NCBI GenBank assembly: GCA_003952965.2
Contig: RXIC02000066.1
Span: forward strand, 1 to 64,000
DNA: 64,000 bases
From: Morella rubra
Taxonomy: Eukaryota > Streptophyta > Magnoliopsida > Fagales > Myricaceae
Direction of reading: 5' to 3'
Each line of letters starts with the position of its first letter. Position 1 is the first letter of the stretch. Below, piece after piece: positions 47,399-59,469 of the stretch. The position numbers and the translations under genes were made by a program. The notes below the pieces were generated by a model. That model did not search any database. It was given only the letters and a program-made list of their open reading frames with translations, and was not told where the DNA came from.

Positions 47399-50300
47399 CT
47401 AGTCTACATCCATGCTCCGCTCCTTCTCATTGCTGCTGCTAGACCACAGCTTGATTGTCCGATCATGTGAAACAGTTGCTATGTATCGTCCATCTGCCAT
47501 AAAAAAGAATGAAAATCATCCAAAAAGCAAAAAATAAGTAGCCAAGCAAAAGGTTACCTTGCATGATACAGCTTTTACAGTCAGACAATTAAAAAAGTTG
47601 CAAACCATGCCGTGCATGTTCGACTGTTAAATGCACATACAGCACTTATTTCGTACACACACACACACAAACAAAGACCATTTTAAGGAACCACCAAGCA
47701 ATGCTTGAAAAATCATGTTCCTGTTTCATCACATTCATTAGAATTCATAATACATCCACCTTTATTAGGGCACTGCCGGTTACTATTATGAATGGCAACA
47801 TTTCACTATTGAACAAGGCTAAAGAACCCAGAGGTTCCTTCAATAACAGAGGAGCTTATGTACCAACAGCATTACTGCACATAGTAAAGAAGCAACACCA
47901 AAATAAACCTAACATTTCTTGCCAAGTTTCCGACCAAAAAAAAAAGGTCAAAGACTGCTCAAGGAAAAAGAACAACAAAAAGCAATTCATAGCATCTGAA
48001 CAACATCTACCCGATGTAACTAGCTCCTTTCGTCACTGGTAACTTCCTTTCAACTTATATCCGTTCCTTCTTAATCCTTACTGACGATGCTGTGAATCCC
48101 GAGATCAATTGTTTTATTGTTTGTTTAAAGTAGTACCATTTACAAAATAGAACACCTCAGCATGTGCAGCTACAGGCAGATAGGTTTGGTGTGAACAGCA
48201 ATAAGAGAAACCACAACTCTGTCCAAGGAGCTTTAGAATATTTTACTTATGGTTGTCTACGTGTATTTATGATTCTCAATGCCAGTGTCTAGGTTGAGTG
48301 CTAATGAAAAACCATGCAAGACCTAAAGGCTAGCATTCTGGTAGGGTTCTGACATCTGCATAGATGATGTCCTAAAAACCAAGAGGAAAAGAAAAGACAC
48401 ATTCCAAGAGTATTATCCACAATGTTAACCAAAAAGAATTAGGAAAGAGAAGAAGATCACGACTGCACCCTAATGAGGGCTGCAGGGACAGAAAAGTAGT
48501 CTCTCACACGGTTGATGATACCCTAGTATTGAAAACAGAAAAATCTGTCATGGTATTAATTATATTCAAAGCCGACAATTTGTAAGGTCTAAAATGCCTA
48601 TAAGTTAAGCCCACAAAAAGCATGAGTGCCAATCTTTTTAAGCTATATAACAGGATGATAAGAATTTTGGACCCTGTTAAGGAATAAAAGAGGTAATGAC
48701 CTCACTAATGTACACAAACTATGCAAAGGGTGAAATAGGAATAGGAAATTACCTCCTACAACATCTAGGGATGTGACTTTTGCTTCATGTCCAGAAAGTG
48801 TCTTTACAGGCTTAAAATCCCGGGCAGACCAGATCTGGCAAATACACACCCAAGATGATATGTAAACAAGAAAGGAACTGGAAAAAGAAATAAGCTAAAG
48901 GCTAGATTTCAATTTTTATGTAAGAATTATCGTGCTCAGATAGGAACCACACCTTAGCTGTCATATCATAGGAAGCAGTTACCAAGAAATATCCTTCCTG
49001 AGGCTCATACTTTACTTCTGAAATAAGGTTGGAATGTGCTGGTATTGTATACAAAGATTTTTTCTTTCTTAGATCCCAGACTCGACAGGTATTGTCTTCA
49101 CCCCCAGTGGCTAAATGGTAGCCATTCGGAGAGAAGCAAATCCCAAGAACCTGAACAAAGAAATTGAAGATAATATAATCGAGGCAGTCAAACATAGATG
49201 TACACATACACATTAGCCTTCATGATTTTGTAAGATCCCACAACCCCACCACCATAACAACCACTCTCTCTCTCTCTCCCCCCATCTTTCCCTAGGGACA
49301 AAGAAAAAGTAGCAGATGAATTTTGAGTCTCACTGGTTTGACATGGCCTTCCAAGGCAAGGATACTTCTGCCAGTTCGGAGGTCCCAAACACGAGCAAGT
49401 GCATCCAGTCCACAAGATGCTGCTAACGACCCATCACGGTGGAAGGCTATCCCATAGACACTCCTACTGTGACCTTCTTGAAGAAGCAACTCCTCACCAG
49501 TCTCAATATCCCATAATCTCCATGTCTTGTCAAAGCTAGCAGTGCCCAAGTACTTCCCTGACGGATGGAAAGAAATATGTGCAAGACGGTCCAAATGGCC
49601 CTCAAAAGTCATCAACAGAGATCCTTCAGTGTTCCACAACTTAGCAGTCCGGTCAGCAGAGGCAGTAGCTAGATGGTCATGCACAGGAGAAAATGTGATA
49701 TCAGTAGCACGCTCTGTGTGGCCCTTTAAGGTAGAAACCTTTATAACTTGAGGCATGCTCCACAACTTAGCAACTCCACTTAAAGAGCTGACAGAATGAG
49801 AATAGGTTAGGAATCCCATTAGTTTCATGCACGCTTATAATTAACAGCATTTAAAGTCTATCCATACAGTTTTCTGAGGAAAGCAATAAGCAATCAATTA
49901 GATCTCAGCACTTACCAAACACCCGATTAAATGCTCAAATTGAGAAGCAAGGTAGACTCCTTACTTTTCCAACAGTGATACTACCACTTACCTTTAAAAT
50001 GATGGAAGAGGTGAATTCAATTTAGTTTACATTCTAACACCCCCTCAAGTGTGGGCCAGGCTCCCTATTAATAAGTGGACCCAACACCAGGATATTTTAT
50101 TGAACTGGAAGTTCAGGAGGAGAGTCAAGATTTGAACTTGAAACCACTACTTTGATACAGTATTAATTAATAACTTATCCCAAAAATTTTAAGATTTTCG
50201 GAATAGGTGAATGTAATTATATAATTATGCTGTGACACTAACATTCCTCTACAAGTGTTTGTGTTCACCCCAAGAAAAGAGAGGGGAGAAGGAGCTAATA

Positions 50301-51506
50301 TAAAGGACTTGATATCATGTATTCTTTGAAATTACTATTAAAGTCATCGGAGTCAATTAAACACTGGGTGTAGCAATGAAGTGTCGAACAACAAGTATGC
50401 ACTCGAACTTCACATAATCTGCGATTTGGAGACAAATGTAACGGTTGTACACTAGGTTGTTAATGAAAAGTTAGGTCGAAATGGAAGAGGAAAAGAGCAT
50501 GGAGATAAATAAATAAAAAATTAGCATTTTAGAAATAACTTGCAAGATATAATGGCTATCAACACATTCAGTCTAGGCATGTGGCCGCAGAGAGATACCA
50601 GGTAGCGAGCAGTTTTCCATCCATTGAGAAGGAACAACCAGAAAGTGGCCGGTCATCCCCAATCTCACTACAATCAAGCGCCAAATCCTCTGCCTGCCTC
50701 AGAGCCCAATCCATCTCCGCATCCATGTCTTCATCTGGATCATCCCTTTTTCTCTGCGCACGCTGAATACGCAAAGCTGCCATCGCAAGAGAGTACTTTG
50801 CAATGTGAACTCTAGCATCCAACAGGGCCTCCGTCCCTTCTGTATAAAACGGGTACTGAATAATTTCTTCTTCAAAATCCGCTTTTGCAGCAGAAGCTGC
50901 AGCCTCTTCCTCCTCATGAGCTTTCATCAGCTTCTCCAACTGCCCTTCAGCATCCAGTTTTACCATAATTGTCCGTAACCTCTCACGTCTTTCCATCTCC
51001 CTTTCCCCAAAAAGGGTCATAGGTTCACCAAGCTTGCGAAGACGAGTTCGGACAGCCATGTCATTAGTAGGCACTGCTAAAGCTTTAGCACGTCGCTTCA
51101 TCATAAGCTCCTGAATGGCCTTTTCCTGCCGCTCTCTCACCAGTCTGCTCTCTTCTGATACCTCATACTCCCCGGTGGAACCTGTAGCAGTGCCGGTTGG
51201 ACCTAAGTCGTCTTGGTCTGAATCAGAGTCGCTCGCTCTTACCTCACCATTTTGTAAAACGGGTGGCTTCAGAACAGGAGGGCGGACAGGGAGAGGTGCT
51301 AATGGGCGGAGTACGGGAGGAGGAGGAACCGTGGGAATTGGAGCAATAAGAGGTACAACGGAAGGCACAACCACTGGTGGAACTAATAGTTGTATTTGTT
51401 GGACTGGCATAATGTTAACAACGGAAACCGCAGCTTCACTCTCAGGGACCAAATCAGATGCCTCTGCAGGAGAAGTGGATGTGGGGTTTTCCTCGTCGAC
51501 CTCCAT
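47399..51506 (-). CDS. LIS: LACHESIS/PRP4, WD40 subunit of U4/U6 snRNP
   Basis: This spliceosome component of the U4/U6 and tri-snRNP is needed in Arabidopsis for gametic cell fate. In coding order the exons are 51506-50599, 49787-49334, 49150-48953, 48834-48753 and 47493-47399, giving 578 residues (about 554 in Arabidopsis). The N-terminal third is acidic then Pro/Val-rich. It is followed by the PRP4/SFM motif region with [19 protein letters not shown] and [10 protein letters not shown], which contacts PRP3. The rest is a seven-blade WD40 propeller with repeats ending KLWS, KLWN, RLWD, RVWD, RVWD, KIWS and KLWS. Examples are [14 protein letters not shown] and [17 protein letters not shown] charged tail ending in MDVD precedes TAG. 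The intron before the last exon is 1.26 kb. All splice joints keep frame and the protein looks complete. Confidence 0.94.
50030..50240 (-). mobile_element. Possible SINE-type remnant in LIS intron 1
   Basis: The segment contains TCTAACACCCCCTCAAGTGTGG, GTGGACCCAACACC and GAGTCAAGATTTGAACTTGA. These resemble a common plant short retroelement whose B-box-like motif, read on the minus strand, is GTTCAAATCTTGACTC. The opposite end and target duplication are unclear. The family call is from memory of similar plant intron sequences. Confidence 0.3.
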
Positions 51507-53287
51507 GGCCTAACCACAGCAAAATAAAAATAAAAAGCTGAAAGTTATATTTCCCGTCAAGCAAATTAACAAACATGGAGTGTGCAAGACAGCCAGTACA
51601 AAGAAACTTTACACCCACAAAATTTGGCTTTCCAGAGGAACGAAAAGATAAAGAAAATTGAAGCCATGAAACTGCCCAGTATTTCTCACTTAGCAAACGG
51701 AAACTAAAGCAGCAAAACCAACCACAAATTGAAATAAACCCAAAGGCAAACAGTTAGAAAAGGTGAAGAGGGTCGTACGCCTTATCGTCGTTATCGAGAT
51801 GTTATTGCCGTGAGAACGTGTGTCTCGCTTTGGCGGGTGGTTTCTCTTATAAAATGTTAAACCTTGAGGTATATAAAACGGCTTCTGATTTCAGGGTTCG
51901 CTGCGGATCCGAGTGGAAGAGTCCCCGCTTCGTTATTCTTTTAAGTAGAAGACAATGAACTCTTCTATAATCTCATAGCCGCGGGGAAGCCGTAAGGGAA
52001 GTGTTTCACGGCGACGTGTCGTCGAATAGTGTACCAAAACTGGGGTGATTTTTTTGTTTTCGTGGGACGTTAGTTTGCATAAGCATTATAAACTACCTAT
52101 GAATGCAACATAATTCGCAAAATAAATATCTAAAATTTTAAAAAATTCTACACAAATACCAATAAATACCTTTAACATAAACTTTAATACTTTTTAAAAA
52201 AAAAAAAATTCTAACAAATCTTTCTCTCTATACTTTTTCACTAAATTTCAACATTTTTTTATTAAAAAATTACATTAAATTATTTTTCTTCACACCTTTT
52301 TTACAAATTTTGATAAAAACTAACTATATTTAAAATTTTACACCAATTTTTACACAAAAATCTATAAAACTCTGATCTACATAAATATTCACAATTATAT
52401 CAAAAAATTCTAAAAATCTTACAATTTTTTATAAAACAAACACCTGTAAAAATAAGTTTTTGTGTGATCCCTTTCCTCAAATTAGTTAAAAAATAATTTA
52501 AAAATAAAATAAGTTTTAATTTACTTTAAAAATATTTTTTTTTAATAATTAGAACAATCTATTAAATCTAATCTATGCACTAAGCTTGGACAGATTTGAC
52601 ACACTTGGGACGCATTGATTTACCAAAGTTAGAACTCAACACGACAAATTTGGAAGAATTTAAATTTTAAGTTAATTACACTTTGCACCCACGTTGTTTG
52701 AGAGTTTTAACATTTTATATCCTGTTCTTTTAATTTAAAGACATTACTCCCGTGATTTAGAGGTCTTGACACTTTACACCCCTGTCAATTTATCCATTAT
52801 TTCAAACGGAAAATCAATCACGTGCAGAATACGTAACTGATTTTTTGGTGCAAAGTGTCTCAAGAATAAAAAGAATGGGATGCAAAATGTCATAACCTCC
52901 AAACCATGTTGGGTGCAAAGTGTAATTAACCCTTAAATTTTCTAAATACAAATTCTCTTCTTTCTAAACGTGTTTCTCGAATATAATCTTTTATGCTACA
53001 TACTTTTACTAAAAAATAATTATATTTCCTTTATTCATTTGTATTATCTTATATCCAATTACATTACATGGTAACTAAACAAGTTAAGCTTTTTTTTTTC
53101 TCAGTTAAGTTATTAAATATCCAATTACGTTATTTGAAAAAAAACTGACTTGTTTAATCTTTGGACGTTATGTGACAAAAATTTGAATCCACTTTTATGA
53201 TACTTTAGTGTCAAAAAACTTGATTTGATAAAAATTTGTAGAACTTTTGCATCTGTTTTTTTTTTTTTTTGCATCTACTTGAGCAAT
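51507..53287. other. AT-rich intergenic region upstream of LIS
   Basis: The right-hand side of LIS (to about 51900) should hold its promoter and leader. From 52080 to 53280 the sequence is strongly AT-rich with the MITE at 52672-52929. A TATATAAAA motif at about 51868 points to the right, but no gene follows it. Confidence 0.5.
52672..52929. mobile_element. MITE with perfect 20-bp terminal inverted repeats, 258 bp
   Basis: The left end TTAATTACACTTTGCACCCA is the exact reverse complement of the right end TGGGTGCAAAGTGTAATTAA. The interior repeats related motifs (GACACTTTACACCCC and GGTGCAAAGTGTC) and has the same general plan as the FPGS intron copy: GAGGTCTT-GACACTTT near the left and a GGAAAATCA-type centre. 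It has no coding capacity. The perfect ends suggest a fairly recent insertion, younger than the copy at 25422. Confidence 0.85.
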
Positions 53288-53512
53288 AGAAGAGAATGCA
53301 GGGAAAACTCCAATGGATGTAGTCCTGGAAGAGCTATACAAAATTGAAAAAATAAGGCCTGTCGTGGCTTCCCAATGGTGGACGTGGTTAGAGCACATAA
53401 AAACTTCACTAGGGAGCCAAAACCTCTCACCTTTGATTTGGATGTGGCAGAGTTCTTGCTGCAGCCTGCAACCCGGATGCTGGATCTCATCCTTAGTTCT
53501 GAGATGGTAAGT
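53288..53512 (+). pseudogene. Exon-like fragment of an unrecognised gene, frameshifted
   Basis: From about 53295 one frame reads like conserved protein, with MDVVLEELYKIEKIRPVVAS and WWTWLEH. Near 53400-53412 it slips to another frame that again looks coding: EPKPLTFDLDVAEFLLQPAT and MLDLILSSEM. That part ends exactly at a good donor (ATG-GTAAGT). The upstream side has a T run and an AG. A single-base indel in a once-functional exon would explain this. I do not recognise the family, and no other exons are visible nearby, so a dead gene fragment is the best description. Confidence 0.5.
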
Positions 53513-54098
53513 GAGAATAAAAAAATGTCATCTAACAAATCAAACTAAGATCCCTCCCATGGCTGGTTTTGGGGCAAGTATGTAGCTTTCCATGAACTGA
53601 TATATTACCACAAAACAAAAATAAAATTCACAAAAGAACGCACATAATTATGTCAAATACATTGAGAAACATATAACTCGGAAGAAAATCTCAATCAACT
53701 TCCATCAAAACTTACAGTTCTCTCGCCGATAATAGAGTAACCTCCACATTGACAGTTCTGAATTGTTATATATACATCAAGTACTATAGGAGAAGGAAGT
53801 TTATAGAGGAATATACTAACAATGCACCGTCCCCACGGCACAAGCCACGCTCAAAATCTGCACGAGTCTTCCCAAGAAAACTGCATATCATGCAGCATAA
53901 ACCAAACATGGAAGGAGTTGCCCTTACCCAGATACCTAGAATAGCACAAACTCATTAGTCGACGTTTACATACTGAAAAGGATCACAAAACTGATCTTCC
54001 CCCAACTCAGTGGATTTCCTGCTCTGCTGGATCCATAATCAGAACCGGTAGAATCAAGGTTCCACTGCCTATAGGCAAGTTCTTCACATTCGGAGAGT
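53513..54098. other. Intergenic spacer
   Basis: The right part is probably the 3' UTR of the minus-strand gene ending at 54099. Nothing else is recognised. Confidence 0.45.
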
Positions 54099-56368
54099 TC
54101 ATTCATGCGCGAAGTTCACCCTCCTCCTTCCCCTACCATTTCTCCATCCACGACTTGTTTGATAGTCATCGCCCTGGAATCTTGAGGTCCTATACCTTGA
54201 CATGTGCTGATGCGAGGATTCATCTTTCCTTCTGTTATCATCCCACATCCCCCAATATCCACCAGTTCTTCCACCATCCCCCTTATCTGGCTCATAATTA
54301 TATGTCTCCAACTCATTCGAACTATTTTTCCGCTGATCCCACCCCCACGAAGCATTCTGATAATTTCCCCATCCATTATTTTTCCAGGCTCCATTACTCT
54401 GATCATAATTATGTTCCCAAGGGTTAGTGCAGTTATCCACATTGCGGTCACATTCCCCATATCCAGGATGGCAAGGCAAGTCAGTGGCTTGTCTGAAGTC
54501 CTCTTCAGCTTCTCCCCATCCAGTGCAAGAAAATGGCTGATTCAAGAGGAGGGAATCACCTAGAATCACAGCGTTCTCGTCTTTATCTCCCTCACAATCA
54601 GCCACGGGTTCCTGTTCCAAGTCCAACAGCAATTCAGGATCTACGCTGGAGTTCCAATCTACTTCGTCAATATACATATCTGGATCAGGCAATGATATGT
54701 TGCAGGGAAGGCAATTAATCTCAGCCCAATATCTGTTTTTCGCATTGTTAAATGCCTCTTCACCAGCTGAGTCGTTCCATTGCACCACATTGTCATAGAG
54801 ATACATACACTTCTTGGTCTCCAAGACCTTTCGCCATGGAACTGAACCAACCAATGTGCAGAATTTCTTTTCCCAGGAAGGCACGGATGCTTGCCAAGCA
54901 TCTGAAAACGAAAAGAGTAAAACGTAAGTTCAATTTTGCATGAACAGATCTTGTATCATACTCAAGGTAAGAAAAAGGATTAGAAAGTGTACATCTTTCA
55001 GAAGGCAATAGCAGAGTTGACAGGAATAGAAAAGGAAGTAACAAATAGGATAAGATCCTATTCAACCATTTGAACCTTATGGGCTATCAACATTTGCAGG
55101 TGGGCCCGAACCCATAGACCATTATGGTACTGTACCATAAGTCTACTTAAAATGCATAATAATGGCATTAACAGATTAAAAAAAGAAGACAGGAGAAACA
55201 TGCAGAACATGACAGGAGATAGGATTAGGTAATACTACTGACAAAAATGTAAGGCAACTCATTTTTATGATGAACATAACTCTTCCACAGATTCCATTGT
55301 TCACCACTGTCATTTTCCATACTTTACAAACCTTTAGTGAAATCCACAGGCGACAAACATATTAAAGTTTCCATTCTTGTTACCCATGTTTTTGAAATCC
55401 ACATCGGAGAAACATTTTGAAATCCACAGTTCCACGTCATTAACTAACATTTTCCAAATCCACATCCGACAACTATATCAATGTTCCCATACTTGTAAAT
55501 CTTATGGTTCCCATATCACTGTGAAAGCCCTGAAACTCAAACAAGGTCCCAAGTAACCCATGTAAAATTAAATATCCCTTCTTCACATCTTGCATTAAAA
55601 TTGAGCACCAATAAATGTATCTTTCGTTATATATACTTTAGTAGTACAAGATACAGCAGTTGAATCTTAAATAGTGTTTATATATATTAGAACCAATATA
55701 TATAATAGAATGAACAACCATCCTCTTACAGGGAATCTTTTGATATCAGTTCGAAAAGAGTGAGATACTTCAATGATCAATGATCATACTCTTGTCCCCC
55801 CACATAAATTCCTGGTTCCCCCCGTCTATCATAAACTAATACGGGCTCACAGGCAAAAACATAAACACCCAAATTCGAGCAGGGAGCATCATAATATATG
55901 CGATGTACCAAACCCTCCAACCCAAATATCCAACCTCCATAATCAAGAAGCAGAACCCTGCCATTAACTAATTCTCGGCTTGGAAAATGAAAAATAAGAG
56001 TGAAAGAGACTTAAAGCTCAATACATCACGATCAAACAGAATCCGTTTCAAAATTCTTCAAGAGACCCATTCAATCATTACCTAAAACCCAACCGAGTCC
56101 GAAATGACCTATTAGAATCGGCATCAAAGGGACAAGTCCACATGAACAGACACACAGAGGCGGCAAAATCAAATTCTGTTGAATAAAACATCCACTGGAA
56201 AATCTATTTTATAATGAAAACAACAGACGAATTTCCCGTCCAACATCTAGAAAGAACAATAAAAGCCCAGAAACGATACTTACCGACGGGTGGCCTCCAG
56301 TTCTGTGATCTTGCCCCCTGAGCGTCTTTATGATGAATTCCACCTTGTTGCCTTCTCCAACGACCCAT
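54099..56368 (-). CDS. Unrecognised Trp/Gly/Asn-rich protein, two exons
   Basis: Exon 1 is 56368-56284 and exon 2 is 54901-54099, joined through a split Asp codon, giving 295 residues. The first 100 residues look like a conserved folded region: MGRWRRQQGG, then WRPPVDAWQASVPSWEKKFC, PWRKVLETKK, WNDSAGEEAFNNAKNRYWAE and DPDMYIDEVDWN. The second half is acidic, then rich in Trp, Gly, Asn and Arg (NNGWGNYQNASWGWD, GGRTGGYWGMWDDNRR), and ends with a basic GWRNGRGRRRVNF. Such low-complexity RG/WG-rich tails occur in RNA-binding or WG/GW Argonaute-hook proteins, but that is only an analogy. The codon order, splice sites and conserved-looking N-terminus support a real plant gene. I cannot give it a function. 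The 1.4 kb intron contains degenerate repeats near 55330-55500. Confidence 0.78.
55330..55500. repeat. Degenerate tandem repeats in the orphan gene intron
   Basis: The motif AAATCCACA followed by a CGACAAA/CGGAGAAA/CGACAACT variant recurs about four times, with TTTCCATTCTTGT or TTCCCATACTTGT after some copies. It looks like a decayed minisatellite of about 40-70 bp units. Confidence 0.45.
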
Positions 56369-59064
56369 ACTTAAAACAGGTAAACCGCAAAGGCAAACCC
56401 GCCCGAGACCAAGCAAAGAACCCGGGAACGTGAATCCAAAAAACAAGAGGGAAAAAAAAAACAGAGTCACAAACCCAGACGAATCTGCAATTCTCGGGTG
56501 TTGCAGGGAAAACAGAAGGGCCAGGGTTTGTGGGCTTTCCTTGGAAAATATTAATTCATAAGAAGCGGGAGGGTGGTCTGATCGGGTGAAAGGTTGCAGC
56601 AATTGACGAGTTTCCTATCAGATAGGGAAACCGTCCGAGGTTTTTCGAGAACGTTATATGAGCGTTTTTTTGAAAAGAAGCCCCTTGATTTTGTCGGGGT
56701 ATGTGAAGCCCTTGATTTTGGTTTGAATTACTCTATTAGTCCATCTTTTTGGCCTCTTAACGAGGACTTTCATTGTTAATGGTGAATGAAAGTCTGTGGT
56801 AGATACCACGCCGCCAAAGGGGCGTCCTGGCTCACCTTTGCTCTTTTACCGTTCTCATGATTTTAATAAAAAATATTACAACTAATGCCCTTTGTTTTTA
56901 TGCCCTTCCATCTAGTCGTGCTCCCCTGCCCTCCCCCTCTTTGACATTCGAATGAAATTCAACTTCTATTCTTAAAAATATAATTTCCAGCTATGGAAAC
57001 AAAAATAATAATAATAGTTGACATTCGAATTAAATTCAACTTCTATTCTTAAGAATATAATTTCTAAATATGAAAAAAAAGCCTCTTTGACATTCGAATG
57101 AAATTCAACTAATATTCTTAAGAATATAATTTCCACCCATTAAAACAAAAAAAAAAAAAAGGACAATAAATTTCCTTTTTTATTTTATTAAGTTATTGTA
57201 TTGGTTTTCTTTGCTTCTTTTGTAAATTTTATTTTATTCTTTTATCAAAGTATTAACAAAAATTTATGAGGAAATATCTATTTAGAGTTAAGACAACCAA
57301 CCTCTAAGAGTTATTTTGGAAATAAAACTATTTAGGGTTAAAACAACGTCCAAGAGTTTATTTTGGAAATATAACTCATCAAGCAATTGGATACAAAATG
57401 AAAGAAAGCTCTTGGAATCACCCATTTCAAGTTTTCTTTTTTGTAACGATTTTTTTTTTTTTTTTTTATATAATTGTCTTCAGTTTTCCAAATGGCAGTT
57501 TACGGAATTATGTTTGTTTCCTGACCCAATCTCGGAAGTTAATTGTTAAAACAAGAAACTTTAGAAAAAGTAGGTTGTCTTATCTTTTTCCTTTTTCTAA
57601 GCTTAGAGACTGAGTTTTCTCGAACCAATACTTACGGTAATGACACGGCAACTTCTTTATCCTTCTAAGCGTACAGCACGCGCCGGAGGAACGGGTGACG
57701 AAAGAACACCCGATACCGTTTGCCCAGGTAATCTCGAATGTGCGACAGCATATCCGAGTTGACGAAAACACCCTGACATAATTAATCTAATTCCTTTCCT
57801 CCGATCCTCATCCGTTGAAATCTAGTAAATCTTCTAGAAAGTCGCAACCTAGGCCGACGCCAAAGTTTTACTCCACTTGTGACGTGCGTGGTACATTGTT
57901 ATTGAATTACTTAACTGGCCCTGCGCCACTATTTAACTGCCCAATGAATGAGACGGGTTGACCATTTCACGTTCGTTTTTCCTGGACACGACTTTACTCC
58001 CTTAACTACCTAAATGAGACGATTTCTCGTTCGTTTTTCTTGACCAAAATTTTAGTTAATAAAATAATAAAATAATAATTATAAAATAATCTCTCCCATC
58101 AAATTATTTATTTTTATTACAAAAAATATAAAAATTTGACTCAAATATTTATTTTTTTATTATCAGAATTTTTTTTATATAGACTCATTGTAATAGATTT
58201 GTTATGCAAAATTTATTCTCCTACGAAATAAAATGAAAATTTATCCATTCAACTACTTACCTGAACCCATGATGCCCCATTTGATTTGTCTCACCCTCGC
58301 AAGAAGTAAATATGCTTTTTAGAATTCTTAGATATTTATTTTTATTTTATTTTTTCTAAGCAAAAGGGAAAGAGAGAGGACTACCAGCGTAGTAATTTTT
58401 TCTGGGCGTGACTATAGGAGCACTGTCTGGTTGTAGAATGATTTAAACTATAACTATTATTCATTGGGTAAATCCATCACCACGGCACTAATAAGACTAC
58501 TTGAGAGTTTCAAATCCATCTACTAAGTCTAAATCTTACTTTCTTTTCGCAAACGATTTTAACTTATGTCTACACTAAAATTTCAGACCTTAAAATTAAT
58601 AAACCATGAATGGTACCAACTGGACTACAACCCTGTTGGCTCTTAGATATTTACTTAATGTTATTTTACTTATAAAATTTCTCTTGTATTTTAAAAATTA
58701 ATGGGTCGCCTCAATTTTTATATTTTTAAAATGTTTTTATTGCTTATGTTGGCTCTACCGACGAGGATCAGAATTATTTGTTCAGACGGTGGCAAATGAA
58801 CCAATTTTTTGACAGATAAAAGTGCCACGTCACCAGAAAATACCTTCGTAGGTGCGGTTGTTTAAGGAAAAGGTCATATGTACCGAGAGACGTGTCTCCA
58901 TTGCATCCTTCAAATCTCATCTGTAAGCGCGGTGGGGCGGGCATCGTTAATTTTTTATTCTTAGCACTCAAATCTCTCCATATCAAGTATCAAATGCTTC
59001 TGGCCCTACGGAACACTCGCACGTTGTTGTCAAAAATTTCGGGCACCCATCTCCCCTTCTCTTT
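56369..59064. other. Long intergenic region
   Basis: The left part is the upstream region of the minus-strand orphan gene. The remainder is AT-rich with no supported gene. It includes a triplicated segment at 56941-57135. Open frames at 57316-57771 and 58774-59083 look random. Confidence 0.5.
56941..57135. repeat. Three tandem copies of a 50-bp core
   Basis: The core TTGACATTCGAATGAAATTC followed by AACTTCTATTCTTAAGAATA occurs at about 56941, 57018 and 57087, spaced 77 and 69 bp. The copies differ at a few bases. TTCTTAAGAA inside each copy is palindromic. The sequence between copies is A-rich and variable. Confidence 0.85.
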
Positions 59065-59079
59065 AAACCCTAAACCCTA
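59065..59079 (+). promoter_or_regulatory. Telo-box AAACCCTAAACCCTA
   Basis: Two abutting plant telo-box units lie about 70 bp upstream of ATG 59147. In plants this element is common near transcription starts of translation and cell-cycle genes. It suggests a real promoter for the gene reading right. Confidence 0.5.
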
Positions 59080-59146
59080 CTGACTAGGGTCGCCACGCGT
59101 GATCCTCGCCGTTGCTCAGGGGGAGCCGGCCTTTCAATTGATTCGC

Positions 59147-59350
59147 ATGAATTCTGATCTAGTCCATTACTTGTGCCGTGGTAATGGTGATTTTGTGGTG
59201 CTGGATTCTGAGAACCAGCTTGTGGTGGATTTGGGTTTCGCCACTGCGGGTGCTGCGAAAGGAACCCATTTGAGTCCTCGGGTGTTAGAGACCCCTGTAT
59301 CCCAGATGGGGAGAAAGTATAAGGTTTCGGTTGTTTCTGGTGTAATACAG
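59147..59350 (+). CDS. Possible first exon of an unidentified gene
   Basis: The frame from ATG 59147 has codon use unlike random sequence and reads MNSDLVHYLCRGNGDFVVLD then LVVDLGFATAGAAKG and QMGRKYKVSVVSGVIQ. It ends in phase at a donor CAG-GTAAAT. The frame is also open upstream to 59099 without an ATG. A telo-box just upstream fits a transcription start. No downstream exon is evident, because a LINE remnant begins about 120 bp later. It could be a small gene, a gene cut by the LINE, or a chance open frame. I recognise no family. Confidence 0.35.
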
Positions 59351-59469
59351 GTAAATAGTGCCTTTTGGAGGAGGAACCGACTGGTGAGAAATCGGAAGTC
59401 TCAAAAGGAGGGCAATGGGATTTGTATTTTGGGTAATTGGTAAGTGTATTAATTTTCCAAATAACTGTT

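Noticed and set aside
51860..51885. TATATAAAA motif reading right of LIS
   Set aside because: No coding exon follows for over 1 kb, and such motifs are common in AT-rich plant DNA.
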